Part shown: positions 1 through 5,029 of the stretch, piece after piece | Layout of the letters: every line of letters begins with the position of its first letter | Position numbering within the stretch: position 1 is the first letter of the stretch | Assembly: GCA_905372205.1 (NCBI GenBank) | Contig: CAJPOH010000099.1 | Coordinates: forward strand, 1-5,029 | Length of the DNA: 5,029 nt | DNA from: an uncultured Treponema sp. | GTDB taxonomy: Bacteria; Spirochaetota; Spirochaetia; Treponematales; Treponemataceae | Direction of reading: 5' to 3' | Program-made: the position numbers and the translations under genes | Notes under the pieces: generated by a model | The model's database searches: none | Seen by the model: only the letters and a program-made list of their open reading frames with translations | Told to the model about the DNA's origin: nothing

Positions 1-819
1 GCTTGTAACAAAACAACTAATATCATGGTTGGCTCACAAGGGCAAATATTAAAAAATGCTAATGGCTCACTAACTTGGAAAAAAACTGAAAGCAATACAG
101 ATAAAAACTTACTAGATGCTTATTACAGTGAAGAAAATAATTGTTTCTACGTAGCAGGACAGTATGGAACAGTTGTAGTTAGTGATGATAATGGAATTAC
201 ATGGAGAAGTAGAAACACTAATCCTGAATATCATCTTTTTGGAATTGCAGCAAACAAAGATAAAATTATGACTGTTGGAAAAAGCTTGGTTCTTTTATTT
301 AGCAAAAATGGTGGTCGCGAATGGGAACGGCTTTATAAAGGTGTACCACAGCTTGCATTTTATGACATTGCATTTGGAAATGATTTTTGGATAGCTGTTG
401 GTGACTATAGCAATGTGATAGTTGTAAGTGATAAAACAAATAAAATAGTAACAGATACTAGAGCAGAAAAAGACAAAAGACGAACACTCAAGAGTGTGAC
501 AGTAGATAAAGTTAATAATCTATGGGTCGCTGTAGGTCATGAGGGAGTAATCTTTACTAGTAATGACAATGGCACTTCTTGGCAACAAAAAACCAGCAAG
601 ACAACAGATGACTTATTAAGTGTAGCCTTTAATGGAAAGAGGTTTCTTGCTGTAGGAACAAACGGAGTTATTTTGACAAGTAAGGATGGTGCTACATGGA
701 ACAAAGTGCAAATCAATAATAATTCAACATTTCGCTCCGTTTCTTGCACAGACACCCATTGGCTTGCAATAACAATAGACGGAAAAAAAGAGATAATAGA
801 AGATAGCAAAATTGAATGA
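1..819 (+). CDS. Asp-box / YCF48-like beta-propeller protein, 5' end missing
   Basis: The frame is open from the first base of the window to a TGA at 817-819, giving 272 visible residues. The first in-frame ATG (25) lies inside a repeat unit, since the eight residues before it (ACNKTTNI) fill the strand that precedes 'VG-x-x-G' in the other units. The real start is therefore upstream and not visible. About seven units can be seen, numbered from the first visible residue: 1-28, 37-71, 77-111, 118-148, 163-197, 205-236 and 244-272. They follow a 'hydrophobic strand, (A/T)VG-x-x-G-x-I-x-x-S' pattern. Asp-box type turns (S-x-D-x-G-x-T-W) occur at 61-68 (SDDNGITW) and 187-194 (SNDNGTSW), with weaker forms at 19-26, 101-108 and 227-233. 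Such repeats form beta-propellers in the YCF48, sortilin and sialidase group. No catalytic residues can be assigned, so a binding or scaffold role outside the cytoplasm is inferred. The last unit is degenerate and ends in a charged tail. Confidence 0.8.
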   Translation, partial: ACNKTTNIMVGSQGQILKNANGSLTWKKTESNTDKNLLDAYYSEENNCFYVAGQYGTVVVSDDNGITWRSRNTNPEYHLFGIAANKDKIMTVGKSLVLLFSKNGGREWERLYKGVPQLAFYDIAFGNDFWIAVGDYSNVIVVSDKTNKIVTDTRAEKDKRRTLKSVTVDKVNNLWVAVGHEGVIFTSNDNGTSWQQKTSKTTDDLLSVAFNGKRFLAVGTNGVILTSKDGATWNKVQINNNSTFRSVSCTDTHWLAITIDGKKEIIEDSKIE

Positions 820-1079
820 ATGAAGTTTTTCGTTTATTCATAACCCATTATTTTGTGATATGATAGTACATAATAAGGCAAGCAATTTGGGAAAAAGAAA
901 GAGCCAACTATCAGCAGTTCTTGCAACAATAACGTCAAGGAACTGATCAATAACTGAAGAGCAACCTATTAAAAGTTGTGAGAATTTGCTAAATGATGGA
1001 CAAAGAAAACCTATGTATTCCGCATTATTACATGAGATTTTTGCAAGTTTGGGAGCAATCGCTGGTAATCTTTCTATAT
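820..1079. other. Convergent intergenic gap with two weak hairpins
   Basis: This gap separates the 3' ends of the propeller gene (plus) and the SH3 gene (minus). One inverted repeat, 816-824 with 833-841, overlaps the propeller stop codon. It forms nine pairs, one of them G-U, around an 8-base loop, and is AT-rich with no T-tract after it. A second, 915-923 with 936-945, pairs CAGTTCTTG with CAAGGAACTG, leaving one bulged base and a 12-base loop. Neither looks like a canonical intrinsic terminator in either direction, and no good terminator was found for either convergent gene. Short coding-like stretches occur on the plus strand, but they are interrupted and lack a ribosome binding site. Confidence 0.35.
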
Positions 1080-1613
1080 TCAGTCTCTTATATCCAAATA
1101 TTTGGAATTTACATAACCTTCTATATCATCATACTGAATCTTACACCAATTACCTACAACTTCAAGAACATAAACACGAGTTCCCTTTTCTAGGACATCA
1201 ATTGAATAATAATCACTAGAAGGTCCACTTCTCACATTCAATCCATCTGACAAAACATACGCATAGGTAGAACTAGTTTCAGATGCCCGATAAGACGTGG
1301 GAGCTACATAATCCGAGTTTATCCTCTCCTGTATTTGATCACCAAAGTAAATTACACCAATAGAAAGACCTATCGCTATAGCCACCGTAACCAGAATTTT
1401 TAAACCTGGTTCTTCAGAGAAAATACCGATAAGAACGCATATGACTGCACAAACTACAGCGATAATTCCAATCGCAACTATATAAAACCAATACGTACTA
1501 ATAAAATGATGAATAATATAAATAACAGCTAAAATACCTAAGCCACCAGTTCCTGCTCCAACTTTTTTTAGAACTATCGTATCTTCATCTTGAGAATCAA
1601 TCTCCCAGCTCAT
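1080..1613 (-). CDS. Membrane protein with three predicted TM segments and C-terminal bacterial SH3 domain
   Basis: This is a 177-residue protein. The ATG at 1613-1611 is chosen over the in-frame TTG at 1634 because an AGGCGAGG ribosome binding site lies 9 bases before it and would fall inside the longer version. After a short acidic N-terminus there are three hydrophobic segments, at about 22-38, 41-65 and 71-91. A polar Ser/Thr/Tyr-rich linker (about 95-118) leads to an SH3b domain at about 118-175. SH3b hallmarks are visible: L-N-V-R-S-G-P-S at 125-132, a G-N-W-C-K strand at 154-158, and G-Y-V-x-x-x-Y-L at 166-173. SH3b domains typically bind peptidoglycan or other wall components. With an odd number of membrane passes and a cytoplasmic N-terminus, the SH3b domain would sit in the periplasm; this topology is inferred. 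The family is not recognised by name. The gene is separated from the operon to its right by a terminator and about 410 bases, so it probably has its own promoter. Confidence 0.82.
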   Translation of the reverse strand: MSWEIDSQDEDTIVLKKVGAGTGGLGILAVIYIIHHFISTYWFYIVAIGIIAVVCAVICVLIGIFSEEPGLKILVTVAIAIGLSIGVIYFGDQIQERINSDYVAPTSYRASETSSTYAYVLSDGLNVRSGPSSDYYSIDVLEKGTRVYVLEVVGNWCKIQYDDIEGYVNSKYLDIRD

Positions 1614-1622
1614 AAACAAATT

Positions 1623-1630
1623 CCTCGCCT
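1623..1630 (-). promoter_or_regulatory. Ribosome binding site of the SH3-domain gene
   Basis: On the minus strand AGGCGAGG occurs at 1630-1623, 9 bases before the ATG at 1613. It is purine-rich and partly complementary to the 16S rRNA 3' end. It decides the start, because the longer alternative beginning with TTG at 1634 would place this site inside the coding region and has no comparable site seen just before it. Confidence 0.55.
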
Positions 1631-1646
1631 TCAATAATTTTTTCTA

Positions 1647-1673
1647 TTTTTAACGCACACAAAGGAATATCAA
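1647..1673 (-). promoter_or_regulatory. Weak sigma70-like promoter candidate for the SH3-domain gene
   Basis: On the minus strand a TTGATA (1673-1668, five of six matches to the -35 consensus) is followed after 15 bases by TAAAAA (1652-1647, four of six matches to the -10 consensus). The spacer is shorter than the usual 17 bases and the surroundings are AT-rich, so chance matches are expected. The position, about 35 bases before the start codon, suits the SH3 gene. Confidence 0.2.
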
Positions 1674-2025
1674 AGGTTTATTGGTAATAAAATACCTACA
1701 GGATGTACTCTAACATATTTTTATGAACATGTAAATCTATAAAAAGTTAGAGAGTCTAAAAAGCAAAGGTATAACCATCGTGATGATTTATTCAAAATAA
1801 TGGTGCTTGCTCTTTAAATGATGCTAATCAAGAACCTTAGTTTTTCAGAATTTAGCGGTGTTTCTCTATATAATTCTTATTCAAAATATAACTATAATAT
1901 CGTTTGATACTACTTTCTTTACAGAAGATTTAATGGTTCTTCTTATACTGCAATACCAACCAAAATGATCTTTTCCTAACTTACAAGAGACTTATCTTTT
2001 GATAACATTTTTATCAGGAGTAAAT

Positions 2026-2058
2026 AAAAAAAAGCGAGTAGACTTTTCCTACTCGCTT
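2026..2058 (-). terminator. Rho-independent terminator of the lipoprotein operon
   Basis: A perfect 10-base-pair stem (AAGCGAGTAG at 2032-2041 with CTACTCGCTT at 2049-2058) encloses a 7-base loop. Read on the minus strand, the stem runs directly into a T-tract (complement of 2033-2026), as in an intrinsic terminator. It begins 8 bases after the TAA of the SUMF1 lipoprotein gene, so it most likely ends the transcript of both right-hand genes. On the plus strand the stem is followed by ATTAAATTTT, a poor tract, so it acts mainly in the minus direction. Confidence 0.9.
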
Positions 2059-2066
2059 ATTAAATT

Positions 2067-4238
2067 TTACTTGCTTTGAGCTAACCTAAACCCAACAAAA
2101 AACTCTGATATTCCAGGACTTTGTGCTGTCCCTCTTGCGGTAATTGGAATCATATTGTTTGCACCATTTGTACCATCCCATGAGCTACCTCTATAAGTTC
2201 GATAAAGCCATGAAACAGGGTTGCCATCTTTCCAATCAATAACAAAGCCATCTTCTGTAAGACAATCAATAGTGGCAGGAGCTAGCTCATTTTTCTTTTC
2301 ATCGCTTAATCGAGACCAAATATAAAGAGAGTCAGGTCCATTTGCATCAAAACACAACTCTCCTTGATTTCCTGTCATATCATAAAGACCTAATCTATTA
2401 GGCTGTAATAAACCAACTTCTATAGAATACCAGTTTGCAGCATTTCCCACTTTTTCTTGACCACTATAAGTGTTTCCGTCTTTTTCGTAGGTTTTTGGAA
2501 AACCTGAATAGTAATACCACCATTCGGGATCAGCGGGAGCTCCTCCACGGCTAGCTAATTCCCATTCAGCTTCTGTTGGAAGACGGTAACCGGAAAGCTC
2601 TTTTTTCATTTTGATTTTACCAATACCACCATATATTTTTTCAATATCTTGTCCTGCACTTCCATAATCTTTTGTAACTTCTTCATAATATGTTGCATCT
2701 TTTAAGACTTTATCTTCTATGTAATAAACAGGCTCTAGTCCATTTTTTTCACTATAAGCATTACACCAAACAAGAGCATCAATCCAACCAATATTTCCTA
2801 CGGGCTGATATTTTCTCATTGCAATAGTTGGATTCTCAAAACCTATAGGAGTTGGAGAGCCATCTCCAATTGCCGGTGTTGGAAGAGGCAACCTTTCGTA
2901 TTTCTCTTTTAATTCTTTGGGTAAATCAGGATTTTCTGGTAGGTCAGCAACGGTACCACCTGCAGAACCTCCATGCAAAAACTTATAACCATTGGCAACA
3001 GCCCATGTATAAACTTCAAGCCAAAGATGATATGGCACTTCATAATTACTCATACTAAAAGGCTTAATGGTAATTTGTCTATTGTCTAAAAACACACCGT
3101 AAAAATAAGGATATTGAACTATATTATGCCCTATTTCTGTAAAAAGTGTGGAAGTTTCCATGTCAGAAGAAGGGACAGTGAGAGAATTTGAAATAACATC
3201 TTTCATTGCAAAAGGAGCTGGCTCACGTCTTTTTATATTAAAAGCATATTTTTCTGCTATACTCCCCTTTTTGATCGTTATGCTAGTTTGGTAAACATAA
3301 CCCGCTCCTTTCATCTCAAGATATATAAATGGTTCATTCACATATTCCGGCTCTGTCCCTTTTATGATTTCCTTGATTGCAAGGAGTTTTTTAGGATCAA
3401 CATCAGGCTGAGAAATATCAAATGTGCTAGAAGCATTAGCTCTCTTAGTTAGAATTAAAATATCTACGTCAGTGTACAAAGCTTCTATATCAAAACCTCT
3501 CTTTTGAAGATCTAAGGAAGCATAATCGTCCTTATTTTTGATAAAACGCACATCAATCTTAGATAGGATAGTTTCACTTGAGCCCCTTTCTATTGTTAAA
3601 GGATAGTCTTTTTTAGTTCCATCCTCTGCTTCCACTTTGATTCTGAATTTCTTTTTATCTCCTGCATTACTTCCAAGTGGCGTGTTATCTTCTTCTTCCA
3701 CAGTACATACTGCGTATTGATGATTAGGGATGATTTTTATATTTTTGGTGATTTCCTCTTCTCTTGAAGGACACGTACCTTTATAACCTTCACCAACATA
3801 AAAGGTAGACTCCGCTCCAAAGATTAAAACTTGCTTTAGTGATGCATCATTTGAAGGAGATAGTCTTTTCACTTTAATTGAATAGCTCTTAGAATCTTTT
3901 CCATTTTCTGCTAATACTTTTATGCTAATGTTTTGCTCTGATTCCGCCTCTTTAGCTAAAACTTCAGGTTCTTTCTTTGCCTCACTGACCACAGCTTTGC
4001 TATCAACTGGTTCTGCCTTAACTTCCAACTTATCTGCATTAAAAGCTACCTCAGCTTGATATTCATAAATATTTTGAGAAAAATTAGGAGTTAATGATAC
4101 CTTAATAGAATCTGATGTCAAAATTAAACTTTTAAGATTTGCATTGTTTCCTTTAACTACTGAGTCTACTTGTTGACTGTTATTTTTGCATGAAAACAAC
4201 AGCACACAAATCATACTAAACAAAATAAACTTTCTCAT
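2067..4238 (-). CDS. Predicted surface lipoprotein: three cadherin-like beta-sandwich modules and a SUMF1/FGE-like domain
   Basis: This is a 723-residue protein from the ATG at 4238. An in-frame ATG at 4244 is less likely because it directly abuts the AGGAG, whereas 4238 sits 6 bases after it. The N-terminus is a lipoprotein signal (MRK, hydrophobic core, L-F-S-C with lipidated Cys17). Three beta-sandwich modules follow, at about 34-125, 130-218 and 222-338, the first and third ending in 'Y-x-(I/F)-x-(V/I)-K-R'. Module 2 has a Cys pair (156, 178) that might form a disulfide. The C-terminal half (about 383-721) is a SUMF1/FGE-sulfatase domain, shown by N-Y-E-V at 398-401, R-L-P-T-E-A-E-W-E at 552-560, G-L-Y-D-M-T-G-N at 617-624, R-G-S-S-W at 683-687 and G-F-R at 716-718. 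No cysteine occurs after 659, so the two catalytic cysteines near the end of true formylglycine-generating enzymes are absent. An enzymatic role is unlikely, and ligand binding at the cell surface through the C-type-lectin-like fold is inferred. Confidence 0.9.
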   Translation of the reverse strand: MRKFILFSMICVLLFSCKNNSQQVDSVVKGNNANLKSLILTSDSIKVSLTPNFSQNIYEYQAEVAFNADKLEVKAEPVDSKAVVSEAKKEPEVLAKEAESEQNISIKVLAENGKDSKSYSIKVKRLSPSNDASLKQVLIFGAESTFYVGEGYKGTCPSREEEITKNIKIIPNHQYAVCTVEEEDNTPLGSNAGDKKKFRIKVEAEDGTKKDYPLTIERGSSETILSKIDVRFIKNKDDYASLDLQKRGFDIEALYTDVDILILTKRANASSTFDISQPDVDPKKLLAIKEIIKGTEPEYVNEPFIYLEMKGAGYVYQTSITIKKGSIAEKYAFNIKRREPAPFAMKDVISNSLTVPSSDMETSTLFTEIGHNIVQYPYFYGVFLDNRQITIKPFSMSNYEVPYHLWLEVYTWAVANGYKFLHGGSAGGTVADLPENPDLPKELKEKYERLPLPTPAIGDGSPTPIGFENPTIAMRKYQPVGNIGWIDALVWCNAYSEKNGLEPVYYIEDKVLKDATYYEEVTKDYGSAGQDIEKIYGGIGKIKMKKELSGYRLPTEAEWELASRGGAPADPEWWYYYSGFPKTYEKDGNTYSGQEKVGNAANWYSIEVGLLQPNRLGLYDMTGNQGELCFDANGPDSLYIWSRLSDEKKNELAPATIDCLTEDGFVIDWKDGNPVSWLYRTYRGSSWDGTNGANNMIPITARGTAQSPGISEFFVGFRLAQSK

Positions 4239-4244
4239 ATTCAT

Positions 4245-4250
4245 CTCCTA
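4245..4250 (-). promoter_or_regulatory. Ribosome binding site of the SUMF1 lipoprotein gene, overlapping the upstream stop
   Basis: On the minus strand TAGGAG (4250-4245) contains the TAG stop of the upstream repeat gene and an AGGAG core. The core is 6 bases before the ATG at 4238 and directly touches the ATG at 4244, which favours 4238 as the start. A stop codon inside the next gene's Shine-Dalgarno sequence suggests translational coupling between the two operon genes. Confidence 0.7.
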
Positions 4251-5029
4251 GTTCCCCAATTTAATAAGTGTTGATATTTGACTTTCTCCATCAACAAAAA
4301 ACTCAATCTTGTAGTACTCTTTTATTGATATCTGCTCGCAATTCTTATCATCAAATTCAAAAACAAGTAAGGAATCTTGTAGTGTTCCAGCAATAGGTGA
4401 TTTAGTTTTTTCTGTATCATACTGAACTACACCATTTTGCAGTGTTCCTTGAAAAAGACGAGCTGTAATCTTTGCCTCATCAATGTCTTTTTTATCCACT
4501 TTCACCTTAAAAGCAAGAACATCACTATTTTTAGGTTTATCACCTTCCCAATATTTTGTGGTAGCACTATATGTCAATTGATAGGGAGAGCCATAAGAAT
4601 AACTTCCCCAGTCATTTGTGCCACCTTTTACTTCAACCGCTTTAACTTCTAATTTTACATCTTGTTTTTCTTCTCTTGTAACTTTAACTTCAATGTCCAA
4701 AGCTTTGTGTTTGCCTTTCACAGCATCTACAGAAATTGTTATAAGAGTCTCTTTTCCTGCTTCAAGGGTTATAGGCTCATTTTTTAGATTCACCTTAATG
4801 TCTTGAATATCAAAAGTAGCTTCAATATTTTCGGCTTTCACTGTTGCCTTGTCGTTGGGAATTGTAACTTTTTTATTTTTAACTATGACTCCGTGTATCT
4901 TCATGCTTTGCAAAACAGGAAGTGGATCATCTTTCTCTTCTCTTGTAACTCCAACTTCAATGTCCAAAGCTTTATGTTTGCCTTTCACAGCATCTACAGA
5001 AATTGTTATAAGAGTCTCTTTTCCTGCTT
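4248..5029 (-). CDS. Tandem-repeat envelope protein, N-terminal part missing
   Basis: The frame is open from the right edge (first full codon GCA, 5027-5025) to a TAG at 4250-4248, giving 259 visible residues. A GTG at 4988 lies within a repeat unit and is not the start; the real start is outside the window. The visible part begins near the end of one repeat unit (AGKETLITISVDAVKGK, then H-K-A-L-D-I-E-V-x-V-T-R-E-E-K). It continues through a full unit of 89 residues that ends in the same motif, then a non-repeated C-terminal domain of about 140 residues beginning near V-E-V-K-G-G. That domain is rich in Tyr and Trp at first and has alternating beta-strand character; I do not recognise it. The repeat ending resembles the 'Y-x-I-x-V-K-R' module ends of the downstream lipoprotein, pointing to an Ig/cadherin-like sandwich. 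By context it is probably an envelope or surface protein, perhaps also a lipoprotein, but its signal region cannot be seen. Confidence 0.8.
   Translation of the reverse strand, partial: AGKETLITISVDAVKGKHKALDIEVGVTREEKDDPLPVLQSMKIHGVIVKNKKVTIPNDKATVKAENIEATFDIQDIKVNLKNEPITLEAGKETLITISVDAVKGKHKALDIEVKVTREEKQDVKLEVKAVEVKGGTNDWGSYSYGSPYQLTYSATTKYWEGDKPKNSDVLAFKVKVDKKDIDEAKITARLFQGTLQNGVVQYDTEKTKSPIAGTLQDSLLVFEFDDKNCEQISIKEYYKIEFFVDGESQISTLIKLGN
4671..4762 (-). repeat. Tandem coding repeat, copy A (89-codon period)
   Basis: These 92 bases match 4938-5029 at 89 positions. The differences are two adjacent bases at 4684-4685 and one at 4707, and the 55 bases 4708-4762 are identical. The offset is 267 bases, exactly 89 codons, so copies stay in frame. 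It encodes the unit end from A-G-K-E-T-L-I-T-I to V-T-R-E-E. Confidence 0.92.
4938..5029 (-). repeat. Tandem coding repeat, copy B, cut by the window edge
   Basis: This is the second copy of the 92-base match. It is still identical to copy A at the last base of the window, so the full repeat is longer and further copies may lie beyond the edge. The single protein difference across the shared part is Gly (copy B) versus Lys (copy A) in I-E-V-(G/K)-V-T-R. Confidence 0.92.

Larger units (their letters stand above)
1614..2025. other. Intergenic gap of about 410 bases, no intact gene
   Basis: The gap lies between the operon terminator and the start of the SH3 gene and is strongly AT-rich. No intact gene, tRNA or clear structured RNA was found. 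It contains a weak promoter candidate at 1647-1673 (minus). It also holds a 12-base direct repeat TTATTCAAAATA at 1788-1799 and 1877-1888, which could be chance in such AT-rich sequence. Two adjoining minus-strand stretches, 1991-1881 and 1876-1814, read like protein but sit in different frames, have no start with a ribosome binding site, and are closed by stop codons. They may be remains of a decayed gene. Confidence 0.5.

Noticed and set aside
537..809. Minus-strand open frame of 90 residues inside the propeller gene
   Set aside because: It is antisense to a well-supported repeat protein, and its apparent internal repetition only mirrors the propeller repeats.
986..1219. Plus-strand open frames of 77 and 66 residues at 986-1219 and 993-1193
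   Set aside because: They overlap the 3' end of the SH3 gene on the opposite strand, have no ribosome binding site, and do not resemble a protein family; the part within 1080-1219 is an antisense shadow.
1747..1759. Small inverted repeat TTAGA-GAG-TCTAA
   Set aside because: A five-base stem with a three-base loop and no context is expected by chance.
1788..1888. 12-base direct repeat TTATTCAAAATA, 89 bases apart
   Set aside because: It is only two copies of an AT-rich word in an AT-rich gap, with no matching inverted ends or mobile element between them.
2852..3058. Plus-strand open frame of 68 residues inside the lipoprotein gene
   Set aside because: It is antisense to the SUMF1 domain coding region, with no start signal or recognisable motif.
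4437..4806. Two overlapping plus-strand open frames (71 and 62 residues)
   Set aside because: Both are antisense shadows of the tandem-repeat gene and have no ribosome binding site.
4671..5029. CRISPR-like array
   Set aside because: The repeats are long, in frame, inside an open reading frame, and the sequence between them is coding and not a set of short unique spacers.

Overview
The window is low-GC bacterial DNA that most resembles an oral or gut Treponema (spirochaete). The reasons are the codon bias, a lipoprotein signal with a relaxed lipobox, and cadherin-like beta-sandwich modules joined to a SUMF1/FGE-like domain, a combination I associate with Treponema surface lipoproteins. This assignment is inference from protein style. 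No rRNA, tRNA or housekeeping marker is present to confirm it.

Layout from left to right: (1) positions 1-819, plus strand: the 3' part of a gene for an Asp-box/YCF48-like beta-propeller protein, whose 5' end lies outside the window. (2) 820-1079: a short gap between convergent genes, with two weak hairpins and coding-like scraps. (3) 1080-1613, minus strand: a 177-residue membrane protein with three predicted membrane segments and a C-terminal bacterial SH3 domain. (4) 1614-2066: a gap holding a weak promoter candidate for the SH3 gene, possible decayed coding sequence, and a strong intrinsic terminator for the genes to its right. (5) 2067-4238, minus strand: a 723-residue predicted surface lipoprotein with three N-terminal beta-sandwich modules and a C-terminal SUMF1 domain that lacks the catalytic cysteines of true formylglycine-generating enzymes. 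(6) 4248-5029, minus strand: the 3' part of a gene for a tandem-repeat protein, continuing beyond the right edge.

The two right-hand genes are an operon. The upstream stop codon lies inside the downstream gene's Shine-Dalgarno sequence, so translation is probably coupled, and transcription ends at the terminator at 2026-2058. Both proteins carry modules ending in a similar 'I-x-V-(K/T)-R' strand, so they probably work together at the cell envelope.

The most notable points are the 92-base near-identical repeats with a 267-base period in the edge gene, and the C-type-lectin-like SUMF1 tail followed at once by a perfect hairpin. That tail resembles the target site of a diversity-generating retroelement, but no template repeat or reverse transcriptase is visible, so the idea is only a hypothesis. 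I did not find a clearly new system in this window.
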